Part shown: one piece after another, positions 47,190 to 57,344 of the stretch
Layout: each line of letters begins with the position of its first letter
Position numbering within the stretch: the stretch's first letter is position 1
Source of the DNA: Orientallactaga sibirica
Taxonomy: Eukaryota; Chordata; Mammalia; Rodentia; Dipodidae
NCBI GenBank assembly: GCA_036365145.1
Contig: JAEOAD010000018.1
Span: 14,738,501-14,802,500, forward strand
Length of the DNA stretch: 64,000 bases
Direction of reading: 5' to 3'
The notes under the pieces: generated by a model
The model's database searches: none
What the model was told of the DNA's origin: nothing
What the model saw: only the letters and a program-made list of their open reading frames with translations
Made by a program: the position numbers and the translations under genes

Positions 47190-47579
47190 CTCTTGTCTAT
47201 CTTTCTCTTTCTGGCTGTCTGTCTGTCTGCTAGTCTCTTATTTTGACCTATTTCTGAGAAAGTGCAAAAATGGATGCATTGATATGCTTGAGGGTACCTT
47301 GCCCCCATCTGTGGTAAGAACCTCAATTTTAAGGTATTCCTTCAAGGTTAATCATCTCCTTAAGTCCTCTAAAATGATCACAGCCCTGCTAAATTGCATA
47401 GTTATCATGATAGATAAGTTCATAAACATCCACCCAAACTTCATCTCATTTGGCTTAAGATGCCACAAAGGAAGGTGTACCTATATCCATATTACAGGTG
47501 CTTATAAAGCTGAGTGGAGGATGCTGCCATGCAGGCTGACACTGACTGCTCTTCAACAAATTCTTACTACACATGTGTC
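47190..47579. other. Unassigned sequence
   Basis: Nothing recognised. It contains most of a 120-codon plus frame (47284-47646) that ends inside the B1 and has no domain. Confidence 0.4.
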
Positions 47580-47752
47580 CTTTTTTTTTTTTTTTTTTTT
47601 TTTTTTTTGGTTTTGCAAGGTAGGGTCTCACTCTGGTCCAGGCTGACCTGGAATTAACTATGTAGTCTCAGGGTAGCCTCGAACTCTCGGCGATACTCCT
47701 ACCTCTGCCTCCCAAGTGCTGGGATTAAGGGCGTGCACCACCACGCCCGGCA
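47580..47752 (-). mobile_element. B1 SINE, best-preserved copy
   Basis: 28-base T run then ggttttgcaaggtagggtct through ccaccacgcccggc. CpG-containing words (ctcggcg, gggcgtgc, cacgcccgg) are still intact, which suggests a young insertion. Confidence 0.96.
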
Positions 47753-47814
47753 TCCTATAGCATTTTTGTGACATCTTTGTTGACTATGCTAAGATCTTTA
47801 TAGCAGATACAATG

Positions 47815-48010
47815 CAATAATTTATTATTGTTAGTATATGTCAAGCACTGGTACATGGATTATGTAATAATTTCTATGAAATAGGCCAAACTATTATTAT
47901 TATCTTAAATTTTACAGATGAGAAAACTGAAACAAAAAGTTTATGCTGTGCCATTTAAGATTACATGCCCAATAGGCAGGAGAGACAAGATACGGACTGA
48001 GGGAGTACTT
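47815..48010 (-). mobile_element. MIR SINE
   Basis: tatgtcaagcactggtacat, tttctatgaaataggccaaa, ttttacagatgagaaaactg: complement of the MIR 3' two-thirds, in order. Confidence 0.85.
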
Positions 48011-48349
48011 GAAAGCTTGTACATCAGCATTTTATATTTTATATTTTAAAGTTTTAGTATATATGCCATTGCTGTTAATATTTTCAGTTGTCTTCTCAGA
48101 TACTTCAGGTATACATGTAACAGACAACTTTGTAGTGCAATGACTAGGAAAACTTGTGTTCAAGCTATACCTCTCCAAACTTCCAGAGGATTCTTTTAGT
48201 AGACTATAAGACAATTATTAGCCACTCTAATAAGATGATACAGTGATACAATGGGATCTCAATTTCAGTTACGTTCCTCAGGCAACCATGGTCTTTCATC
48301 AAGCTGATAGAATGAAGGGACCAAAAGTGGGATAATTAAGATAGATCAT
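48011..48349. other. Unassigned sequence
   Basis: Left flank of the MaLR chain. No repeat recognised, and no copy of the L1 sequence found on the chain's right flank. Confidence 0.4.
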
Positions 48350-48678
48350 TGTAGCAGACAGCTTCAGGTTTGCTGAGATGAACTGCTAGACCAGGCAAAG
48401 TTATGGAGAAAGGGATTTATTAATTGAAGCTTACAGATCCAGGGATAGTTCCCTAATGGCAGAAGAAGCTGACCTGCTTTTTACAGGACCAGGCAAGATA
48501 GCAAAGCCAAAGCCAAAAGCACAGCATACCTCAGGAACTCTAACTGGGCGCACTTTGCATATCTTTAGATTGAAATCCTAAACCCACCACCACACCACCA
48601 CCAGCAAGGTGGCCGCAGATGCAAACTATAAACTAATAAAACACTGAATATATTGGGGGACATCTATTCAAACTACCA
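48350..48678 (-). repeat. MaLR LTR A (complete, 3'-most in sense)
   Basis: 329 bases with TG...CA ends on the minus strand. Lacks about 28 bases present in LTR D (the catcttaagatcttcccagt area). An AATAAATCCC poly(A) signal lies on the sense strand. Confidence 0.9.
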
Positions 48679-49868
48679 CTTTCTGCCCCTGGCCCCCAAT
48701 AGATTTATAACTATCATACACTGTAAATTGTATTCAGTCCAGTTTCAAAGGTCCCCACAGTCTTGACCAACTTAAGATAATGAGTCCTGGAATATCAAAC
48801 AAGGTAATTACTTTCAACATGTAAAAGCACAGAATAAATATTTTTAACTGGTATAAGGTATAGCAAAGAGAGACTAGAACATTGCAAACTCAGCCACTAT
48901 CAGCAATCATCAAACTTCTGCAGTTCAAATTCAATATAACCCAAGACTGACCATCCCCAGGTTTTCCAATTCTGCCCTTCCAGCTGGGCAGAGGAGCCAG
49001 GGAAAATGTCCATCCCAGGCCAACACTGCGCTCCATAATAACCCTTGCATAGTCCTGGTATATCCAAAACATCTTCAGGTTTCCATGCAAACCACAGTCC
49101 ATCTTCCAAAGGCTCTTCAAGCCTATAAGGTCATCACACCCTGCCTCATTCTGCATTTCAGCATCATCTCCTGGAACCATGTGCAATTCATGACCACTCC
49201 ATGCATTTTTTTCATGCTTCCAAAACTAATACCATGTGTGCAGGACACAGCCATATTCTTAATCCAGGGATGAAATAACTCATAGCCTTGAAAAGCAGGT
49301 TTCTCCAGTCAACTCTTTTCAAAAGAGTTTGCATTTCTAACAGTCTTTCCTCAGGCATCTTCTCCATTGTTTTAATGTAAAGCAGTTGGGCCACCTTCCT
49401 TAAGATTGCTAATGTGTTGAAGATAGCAGCTCCAGTAACCTAACACCAGTTTCAGTGCCTCTAATTTTAACTTGCTTGAGGTTTTACAACTTAAAATCTT
49501 AAATCTCTCAGTCCAATACCTTTAGCCAAGCACATCAGTCCATTACAAATTTAACCTTCATCAAGCTCTCTGGGCCTGGGCAGTAGGACACAGTCAGCCC
49601 TTATGCCAGTAACCCAGTTCCAACAAAGTCCTCTGTAGTCTTTCCTTGCTCTTAGAAAGCTCATAAGGCAAGGTTCGAAGTTCAATACTGTCTGCACTTA
49701 GTATTCCCAAACTCTCATCAGAATAGTCCATAAAACTTGGCTTACCACTCCAGAAGACATCTTCATTTGCAAGCACCAAGTCCATGCCTGTTCCTCCAAA
49801 ACAAAGGTTCCAAAAGACAAACATTCACATGGTCAGGTTCATTTCACCCCACTCTTGGTACCAACTTC
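48679..49868 (-). mobile_element. MaLR internal region A (longest copy)
   Basis: About 1.19 kb, non-coding. Starts ctttctgcccctggccccca on the plus strand, the standard MaLR junction beside the 3' LTR. The primer-binding match is at 49847-49863. Internal regions B and C are shorter versions of this. Confidence 0.88.
49847..49863 (-). promoter_or_regulatory. Primer-binding site, tRNA-Leu type
   Basis: Plus strand ccccactcttggtacca equals the 3' end of tRNA-Leu(UAA) including CCA, with one mismatch (recalled tRNA sequence). The same 17 bases recur at 50665-50681 and a damaged form at 51717-51734. This is where reverse transcription of the element would be primed. Confidence 0.7.
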
Positions 49869-49941
49869 TGTAGCAGACAGTTTCAGGTTCACTGAGATGA
49901 ACTTCCAGACCAGGCAAAGTTATGGAGGAAGGGATTTATTT
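49869..49941 (-). repeat. MaLR LTR B, remnant without U3
   Basis: Only the sense 3' 73 bases remain, including AATAAA. The plus strand jumps from gggatttattt straight to internal sequence acaaactaatactaggtgtg. Confidence 0.9.
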
Positions 49942-50685
49942 ACAAACTAATACTAGGTGTGCAGGACACAGCCATATTCTTAATCCAGGGACAAAATAAA
50001 TCATAGCCTTAAAAAGCAGGTTCCTTCTTTAGTCAACTCTTTCCAAGAGTTTGCATTTCTAACAGTCTTTCCTCAGGCATACTCTCCATTGTTTTAATGT
50101 AAAACAGGTGGGCCACCTGCCTTAAGATTGCTAATATGTTGACAATAGCAGCTCCAGTAACCTAAAACCAGTCTTAGTCTAATTTTAACTTGCTTGAGGA
50201 TTTTTCAACTTAAAATCTTAAATCTCTCAGTCCAATATCTTTAGCCAAGCACACCAGTTCATTACAAATTTAACCTTGATCAAACTCTCTGGGCCTGGGC
50301 AGCAGGACGCAGCCATTCCTCATGCCAGTAGCCGAGTTCCAACAAAGTCCTCTGTAGTCTTTCCTTCCCCTTAGAAAGCTCATAAGCTGAGCCTTGAAGT
50401 TCAATACTGTCTGTATTTAGGATTCTCAAACTCTCATCAGGATAGTCCATAATATTTGGCTTACCACTCCAGAAGGCATCTTCAGTTGTAAGCACCAAGT
50501 CCATGCCTGTTCCTCCAAACAAAAATTTCAAAACAAAAATCCTGGGGTTGGGGATTTAGCTCAGTGGATGAGTTCTTGCCTAGCAAGTGCAAGGCCCTGG
50601 GTTTGGTCCTCAGCACTGAAAAAAACAAAAAAACATGAAAATCCATATGGTCAGGTTCATCTCACCCCACTCTTGGTACCACTTT
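49942..50685 (-). mobile_element. MaLR internal region B, truncated
   Basis: Aligns with internal A from about 49221 rightwards, so about 540 bases next to the LTR are gone. Carries an ID insertion. Confidence 0.88.
50544..50634 (+). mobile_element. ID SINE (BC1-related)
   Basis: ggggttggggatttagctca, ccctgggtttggtcctcagc, then an A-rich tail: close to the rodent ID consensus with recognisable polymerase III box A and box B. Flanked by aaaatcc (50536-50542 and 50638-50644). Inserted in MaLR internal B and absent from A and C. Confidence 0.93.
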
Positions 50686-50906
50686 TGTATCAGACAGCTT
50701 CAGGTTCACTGAGATGAACTTCCAGACCAGGCACAGTTATGGAGGAAGGGGTATTATTTATTGAAGCTTACAGATCCAGGGGAAGTTCCATTATGTCACA
50801 AGAAGCTGGCCTGCCTTCACAGGACCAAACACAGAGAACAAAGCCACAGCCAAAAGCCTCACAGCACACCTCAGCAACTCCAACTAGGCACACTTTACAT
50901 ATCTGG
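50686..50906 (-). repeat. MaLR LTR C, 5' part missing
   Basis: Retains about 220 bases of the sense 3' portion. It breaks at catatctgg and continues directly into internal sequence ctagtcctggtatatcc. Confidence 0.9.
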
Positions 50907-51741
50907 CTAGTCCTGGTATATCCAAACATCTTCAGGTCTCCATGCAAAACCACAGTCCATCTTCCAAAGGCTCTTCCAGCCTATTCCTGAGGGTCTTCAT
51001 GCCCTGCCTCATGCCTGCATCTCAGCAGCAGCTCCTGGAACCATGTGCAATTCATGACCACTCCATGCATTTTTCATGCTTCCAAAACTAATACCAGGTG
51101 TGCAGGACACAGCCATAATTCTTAATCCAGGGACAAAATAAATCATAGCCTTGAAAAGCAGGTTCCTTCTCCAGTCAGCTCTTTCAAAAGAGTTTGCATT
51201 TTAACAGTCTTTCCTCAGGCATCCTCTCCATTGTTTTAATGTAAATCAGTCAGGCCACCTTCCTTCCACCTTCCTAGATTGCTAATGTGTTGACATAGCA
51301 GCTCCAGTAACCTAAAACCAGTCTCAGTGCTCCACTTTTAACTTGCTTGAGGTTTTTCAACTTAAAATCTTAAAATCTCAGTCCAATATCTTTAGCCAAG
51401 CACATCAGTCCATTACAAATTTAACTTGATCAAACTTTCTGGGCCTGGGCAGCAGAACACAGCCATCCCTTATGCCAGTAGCCCAGTTCCAACAAAGTCC
51501 TCTGCAGTCTTTCCTTCCCTTAGAAAGCTCATAAGCCAAAGTTCTTAAGTTCAATACTGTCTGCACTTAGTATTTTCAAACTCTCATCAGAATAGTCCAT
51601 AAAACTTGGCTTACATTACCCAGAAGGCATCTTCAGTTGCAAGCACCAAGTCCATGCCTGTTCCTCCAAAACAAAAGGTTCCAAAAGACAAAATCCACAT
51701 GGTCAGGTTCATCTCACCCCACACTCTGGTACCAACTTTAC
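50907..51741 (-). mobile_element. MaLR internal region C, truncated
   Basis: Aligns with internal A from about 49050, lacking about 370 bases beside the LTR. Shares ccagtcagctcttt-type differences with B. The primer site at 51717-51734 has a small insertion. Confidence 0.88.
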
Positions 51742-52100
51742 TGTAGCAGACAGTTTCAGGTTCACTGAGATGAACTTCCAGACCAGGCACAGTTATGGAG
51801 GAAGGGATATTATTTATTGAATTTTTAGTTAGATCCAGGGAAGTTCCATAATGGCAGAAGAAGCTGGCCTGCTTTACAAGACCAGGCAAGAGAAAAAGCC
51901 ACAAAGCCAAAAAGCACAGCATACCACAGCAATTCTTCAAGAACTCCTGCTACATTTTTGCATATCTTTAGATTGAAATTTAAACCCACCACCACATCTT
52001 AAGATCTTCCCAGTGACATTGCCTCCAGCAAGGTGGCTGCAGATGCAAACTATAAACTAATAAAACACTGAATATATTGAGGGACATCTATTCAAACTAC
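51742..52100 (-). repeat. MaLR LTR D (5'-most in sense)
   Basis: Longest LTR of the chain, 359 bases. It ends at ttcaaactac, losing the terminal CCA-type bases (TGG on the sense strand), and then meets an L1 3'UTR fragment. Confidence 0.88.
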
Positions 52101-52365
52101 TCCCCTGGAGGAAATGTTTTGAGCCATATTCAGTTTAGATCTACTTCATTGTTAAGTTCTCAGGAGCTTCTGCTTTGGTATGTTTTGAGTATCCTCAGCA
52201 TATGTCTCCTTCACTCTGGTGCAGATTGTCAGGCCATGGAAGCAGCTCTCTTGTTCATCTCACCAAATCCTCTGTGGTTTCAACGTGGGCCTTGGCTGAA
52301 GTGCTTTATCTTCTTGAGTCTCACTACCTTTTGAAAAAGAACAGATTCTCCAATGGAGAATGAAG
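52101..52365 (-). mobile_element. L1 3'UTR fragment (family B)
   Basis: gatctacttcattgttaagt, ctctggtgcagattgtcagg, ctctgtggtttcaacgtggg and gaaaaagaacagattctcca align with the L1 3'UTR at 57560-57820, with many differences. It starts abruptly at the MaLR LTR. Confidence 0.7.
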
Positions 52366-52366
52366 C

Positions 52367-52416
52367 TTTATTTATTTATTTATTCATTTATTTATTTATG
52401 AGAAAGAGAAAGAAAA

Positions 52417-52448
<32 letters not shown>

Positions 52449-52600
52449 AAAGAAAAGAAAGAAAGAAAATGGGCATGGGCATTCTGGGGCCTCTAACCAC
52501 TGCAAATGAACTACAGATGCATCCATGACCATGTGAATTTGGCTTACATGGATTCTGGGGAATCAAACCTGGGTCCTTAGGTTTGCAGACAGGAGAACAT
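52367..52600 (-). mobile_element. DIP-like SINE with (AAAG)n expansion, head missing
   Basis: Tail (TTTA)n, AAAG run 52412-52468, body to tgggtccttaggtttgcaga. The taagccatctctccagccc head complement is absent; sequence changes near 52590. Confidence 0.88.
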
Positions 52601-52629
52601 AGCCAGGCACCATTAATCTTTCAAACATA

Positions 52630-52720
52630 TTGTTTCCAGAAAACAAGAATATTCACAAAGTGAGGCTAGACTATAAAATTCCAAAGCCCACACCCAGTGA
52701 CATACCTCCTCCAGCAAAGC
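52630..52720 (-). mobile_element. MaLR LTR fragment (MT-like)
   Basis: ccaaagcccacacccagtga and catacctcctccagcaaagc match the U3 part of MT-type LTRs; compare cccagtgacattgcctccag in LTR D. Confidence 0.5.
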
Positions 52721-52724
52721 TCTA

Positions 52725-53394
52725 CTAGCTGGGTAATACATATGTGGCTTAATCACAAACTTTATATATATGTGTCAGTATGTAAACACTAGCAGTATAA
52801 AAATACAGAAAAAGATGATGCTATTCTTTCGCTGGGCTTATAATGAAGATAGCAGGAATAAAGTATCACAGGATACTTCACCCTTCTTTGGTATAAATAT
52901 GAAAGTACAAAAATCTATACAAAACCCTTGCCAGTAAGAGAGAAGAGGCATTATAACTGAGATGTGATGAGGTTTTGGAGGTATGGAAGGAGCAGTACCA
53001 CAAGAAATAAAGAGCCTGAAGTCATTTAAGAGTCTGAATTAGCACAGGAGAAGAATTAAGTGGGAGGATAGCAATACAATTTCGAGCATGGATAGACAGA
53101 ATGTGTCAATTACAAAGAAAGATTTTGAGAGTTATCCTATGAGAAACCAAGATACCAGGACACAAGCAAACAGCACATCCTTCTCACTTCTCAGCAGCTC
53201 TGAATCAAAACAACTAGAAAACACCTTTCAGCAAGGTTGATAGCCAAGGAAACAAGCTAACGTTTGATATTAGTGACTTGGATAACTGCAAAATTCCTGG
53301 GATATCAGAACAGAGGTTGAGAAAGAGTTCATCTTTGCTTCAACCTCAGAACTGAAAGGTTTTCCTGCATTTGCTTTTGACTTGTTTTTAGCTT
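52725..53394. other. Unassigned sequence
   Basis: No repeat or exon recognised. Confidence 0.45.
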
Positions 53395-53620
53395 ATCAAT
53401 CCTAAGGCCAAGGTGGTATATTTTGAGATGGTAAATTCTGATCTAAACAGCAGAAATTTATTGCTTATAGTTCTGATTTGGAAGCCTGGGCTCAAGGTGC
53501 TAGTCTTTGTGTCTCCTGGTAAGTTTAGTCTTCTTGGTGTCAGATGGCTACATCTGATCTACTGACCTGTCCTTGGTACATGGGGAGGACTGGGTTATGT
53601 ACTTTCAGCCTTTCTCTCTC
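53395..53620 (-). mobile_element. MLT1-like MaLR LTR
   Basis: aaacagcagaaatttattgc, ttatagttctgatttggaag and gcctgggctcaaggtgctag match the complement of MLT1 LTRs. Old, and predates the neighbouring DIP. Confidence 0.7.
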
Positions 53621-53641
53621 TTTTTTAAAAAAGACACATAG

Positions 53642-53844
53642 GGGCTGGAGAGATGGCTTAGCAGTTAAGGTGCATGCCTGTGAAGCCTAAGGACCCTGGT
53701 TCAATTCTCTAGGTCCCACGTAAGCCAAATACACATGGAAGCACATGAGTCTGGAGTTCACTTGCAGTGGTCAGAGGCCCTGGTGAGCCCATTTTCACTT
53801 TTTCTTTCTCTCTGTCTCTAATAAATAAATAAATTGATTAATTT
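53642..53844 (+). mobile_element. DIP-like SINE with perfect 15-base duplication
   Basis: gggctggagagatggcttag to AATAAATAAATAAA. Flanked by aaaaaagacacatag at 53627-53641 and 53845-53859. Confidence 0.97.
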
Positions 53845-53859
53845 AAAAAAGACACATAG

Positions 53860-54194
53860 AATCATATCCTGTGACATCTAACTCTTAGTTATATTTTTTT
53901 TACAAAATTCTAATATGCTATTCCTTCTTTAAATGTTTATCTTATTTTAAAATATATTTTCATGAAATTTGTGCTGTTTATGTCAACAAATAATATTCTC
54001 ATTGTTATAATATAAATTAATATATGTAACACAAAGCCTCTGTTATAACTTCTAATATTTAATATATTAATAAATATAGTCACACACAAACTCTCTACAA
54101 CATATTTAACACTATAACAGTATTCTAATATTAAAATATTTTTTAAATGTGCCAGATACCTCCAATTTTGTTTGTACTTTTGATAGAATGCATG
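53860..54194. other. Unassigned, AT-rich
   Basis: TAATAT-rich. A 121-codon minus frame that starts in the B4 relic extends here and has no domain. Confidence 0.4.
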
Positions 54195-54345
54195 GATCAT
54201 CTGTGTGTGAAGAATGCTTTGGATCCCAGAGAACAACTTTGGTGCCTCAACTGGACATCTACTTCTTTGGAGACAGAGACTTATTGGCCTAGAGCTCCTC
54301 ACGTTTGTCTAGCAACCACCTCACCACCTGAGCTATATCCAAGCT
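54195..54345 (-). mobile_element. B4 SINE with internal deletion
   Basis: ccagagaacaactttggtgc, ggagacagagacttattggc and ctagagctcctcacg give the 3' half. ccacctgagctatatccaag gives the ID-like head, with most of the B1 part deleted between. Confidence 0.65.
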
Positions 54346-54493
54346 CATTTGTGCCTGTTTTGATGTAATGTTCAATGACTACATTTTATTGATTATTTTT
54401 AGCTAGAAATATATGATTTGTTTTAAGTTAAATAGGAATTATTACTCTTATAAAACTGAGAACTAGACTTAATTAATTTCAGAAGACATAGAT

Positions 54494-55063
54494 TTTTTTA
54501 AAAAATTAATTTAATTTTATGTTCATGTTGGTGCCTCCAGTAGCCTCCTTCCTTATCTGCCTCCTCTGAAGGGACCCTCCTCATTGGGGAATGTGGTCGT
54601 GCATTATGGAGGTAGTCAACAGTTATGGGGGAGAGGCAAAGTCTCTGTGCATAATGACCCAACTTGTGGCTCTAACACTCTTTACACCCCCTCTTCCATG
54701 AATTTCTCTGAGCCACGTTGGGTTCATTTTAGTTCTACTTCGGTAATGGGGTCTTGGGAGCCTCTGTATCTCTGGATATCTGGCTTAGTAGGAGTTGAAT
54801 GTTCTCTGTGTTTATCTCCTTCAGCCTGTTCTGGTGTTGGGTTCACCAAGAAAGCTGCACTCTTGCCTATTTCCCCCATTACTTTATGGTTTCAGCTGGG
54901 GCCATGGTAAGGTGCGATAGGCTTTTCCTCCCTTCAGGGTCATCGTCCATCTGAAAAAGAGAAGCAAATCCTCCAACAGAGAGAAGTTATTACCAGATAC
55001 ATGGGATGGCCATAGTTATTTTAGAGAGAATTTTGTATGCCTAGGCCCTCTTCTAGTAAGCAT
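54494..55063 (-). mobile_element. 5'-truncated L1 3'UTR (family B)
   Basis: A/T-rich tail at 54494-54520, then tgttggtgcctccagtagcc onward, aligned with the 3'UTRs at 57345 and (reversed) 40150-41130. Weak duplication gacatag/gatatag (54485 and 55064). The 108-codon plus frame (54584-54910) is antisense UTR. Confidence 0.88.
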
Positions 55064-55073
55064 GATATAGACT

Positions 55074-55256
55074 TAGGTTGCCAGGTTCAGCAAATTAAAA
55101 CAAAGAATTCCCAGTTAACTTTATATTTCAGATAAAAGTGCATGACATTTTAGTGTTAAGTATATTTTATACAATACTTGGGAGATACTATAAAAGTAAA
55201 TTTATTGTTTGAAATTTAAATTTGAAATAAAGTGACATTCTATATGTGGTAACTAT
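55074..55256. mobile_element. Palindromic DNA-transposon relic (MITE-like)
   Basis: The left arm (ggttgccaggttcagcaaat, ttaactttatatttcagata) reads as the rough reverse complement of the right arm (atttgaaataaagtg, ctatatgtggtaac), centred near 55165. It resembles a palindromic non-autonomous DNA transposon common in placental genomes. I do not name the family. Confidence 0.65.
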
Positions 55257-55473
55257 TTCAAAAGGTCGTTCTGACCTTAACATATCTATATTATAGTCTA
55301 CATTTATTACTTTACTTATGTGCAACTTTCCCTGGTTGAGCTAGTCATATTATGAATCAAATGTCAATATGTATAGCTTTGAGCTAAAAGTTAGGGAAAA
55401 TGAGAGATAGACGCTCTTAAGTCATTTGAGGGTAAATATGCTTTACACAACTGATCAAAACTAGGAGAGTTTA

Positions 55474-55611
55474 GCTGGGCGTGGTGGTGCACACCTTTAA
55501 TCCCAGCACTCAGGAGGCAGAGGTAGGAGGCCACCCTGGACCAGAGTAAGACCCTACCTCGCTACCTTGCAAAACCAAAAAAAAAAAAAATAATAATAAT
55601 AATAATAAAAA
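55474..55611 (+). mobile_element. B1 SINE with internal deletion
   Basis: agctgggcgtggtggtgcac to gaggtaggaggccaccctgg, skipping about 20 bases before gccaccctg and more after it. Then an A tail and a (TAA)n run (55590-55608). Flanked by actaggagagttta and cctaggagagttta. Confidence 0.95.
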
Positions 55612-55625
55612 CCTAGGAGAGTTTA

Positions 55626-56094
55626 GAAGATAATGCTCAAGGGAAAAGTGAATCATTTTTGTTAGGTTTCTTTAGTCTGAATTAGATCACAGTTATTATC
55701 TCTTTTGAGTTTGCATGCTTAAGACATGCTACAAAAAGAGATGTTACTTTTGGTGAACAAATATTATATTTTGCCCTGTAAATTTCCTTTGTAGACGTGT
55801 TGCCTTTATGTCCTTCCAAGGTAAACATATTACTTCCTATGATTGAAAAGGATAAAAGACCATTGGTCATTGTAATCAGAAAGAAAGGCCATCCTGATGA
55901 GGTTTATCAGGAAGGGAACAGATGATTCTATTATGTAACACAAAGTTTATGTTAATCTTTACCTACAGGAAATGTCATAAGGAGGAATTATATTCAAATT
56001 CAAGTACTTCTAGGATCCCTGTCTTTGCCTCATATCTCACTGTAAGAGGGCTGGGATTATAGGGACCCATGTAAAAATCAAGCTTTTCTTTTCT
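55626..56094. other. Unassigned sequence
   Basis: Nothing recognised except gctgggattatagggaccca near 56050, which could be a scrap of B1/B4. Confidence 0.4.
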
Positions 56095-56600
56095 TTTTAA
56101 AATTTTATTTATTGAAATTGATTCAATTTTATTTATTTATTGAAAAATTTCATACATGTATAAAATATATCTGATTATAATCCCCTCCCTATACCTTCAT
56201 TTGACTGCTTTCTCAGTCCCCTCTCTGCTAAACTCCTTCTTCCCAACTAATCTTCTCTCTCTCTGAGTGTGTGTATGTGTGTGTGTGTATTTAATGAGTT
56301 TAATTAGGGTTGCCTACATGGGAACATGTGGGGGATTATTTACACAAGCATGTGGGTAAGCAGGTGGTATAGGTGTTTCATTTTGTGCTGAGCCTTCCAT
56401 AGTCACTTATTCTCAGCACTTTGATGAGTTTTGGAGTCTCCCCAGCAGTTATAACCATCTGCAAAGAGAAACTTCTCTAAACCAAAGGTAAAAATGTTAC
56501 TAATTGCTAGTCAAAGACATACATATTTAGAGGTCAATTTGATTGGTATATTTCTATTTAGCCAAAAACAATGGTAGCCTCCTTCTCTAGCCATGTTCTG
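56095..56600 (-). mobile_element. L1 3'UTR fragment (third family)
   Basis: Tail ATTTATTTATTG-rich. caaagagaaacttctctaaa and ccctccctataccttcattt follow the complement of rodent L1 3'UTRs, but it does not align with families A or B along its length. A (TG)n run lies at 56268-56288. Confidence 0.6.
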
Positions 56601-56619
56601 TAGATCTGTACTCAGGTTA

Positions 56620-56675
56620 ACATGTTTGCAAAGCAAATACATAATATGATCATTTGAATTATCTCCCCAGCCCTC
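56620..56675 (-). mobile_element. B4/ID-type SINE head scrap
   Basis: ctcaggttaacatgtttgca, aagcaaatac and atctccccagccct are the complement of a B4 head. Confidence 0.5.
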
Positions 56676-56689
56676 TGTTTGTGTTTTTA

Positions 56690-57344
56690 TTTATGTTTGG
56701 ATCACTCACATCCCTTCAAAAGAGAAAATTAATTGCTTTCATTAAGAAAATTGTAGTAAAATGCAAAAGGAAAAGCATTCACCACCTAAACCATTCTGAG
56801 TGTACCATTCAGTAGTGTGAAATATTATTAGCCATTTTCCTGCATTCTACATCTATCAAAATTGAGACTTATCCATTAAAAATGACTATCACTCCCTTCT
56901 CCTGCCTTGGAAGAATTATTCTACTTTATATCTCTGTGAATATTTGAGTACTATGAGCACTTTGTATGAATGGCAGAATACAGTATGTCTTTTTTGTTAA
57001 AAACTACTTATAATTGCTTTATTGAAATGACAATTTTTTCCTTTCAAATCACCAAAACTTTATTCATTACTCCTTTATATATACCCTATGGTAAAATCTA
57101 CTTTCAAATTAATCATTTCATGAGCATTATAAAGAAATATATCACCCCCTCTTTTCTGTGCTCCTTAAGGTGTTACTTAATATTTTATACATTCTTTTAG
57201 CTTTCTGAAGATTTAGAGCAGGTTTAAAAATAGATTGTTTTCTGTAATGTTTTATATAGAAATACTTACTAGTTCATTTGATATTACTTATTAAAAGTTG
57301 CTAGTCCTTTATTTTCTTGATAATTAATTTATTTTATCAATTAT
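56690..57344. other. Unassigned AT-rich sequence
   Basis: Nothing recognised. The right end merges into the tail area of the following L1. Confidence 0.4.

Larger units (their letters stand above)
48350..52100 (-). mobile_element. Chain of MaLR proviruses (LTR-int-LTR-int-LTR-int-LTR)
   Basis: Read on the minus strand from the right: complete LTR (51742-52100), internal C, partial LTR (50686-50906), internal B, partial LTR (49869-49941), internal A, complete LTR (48350-48678). The LTR starts tggtagtttgaatagatg and ends gtctgctaca. Each internal begins near a match to the 3' end of tRNA-Leu (ccccactcttggtacca on the plus strand), the ERVL-class primer. No gag or pol is present, as expected for MaLR. 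Both inner LTRs lack U3 together with neighbouring 3' internal sequence, with different breakpoints. Confidence 0.88.
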
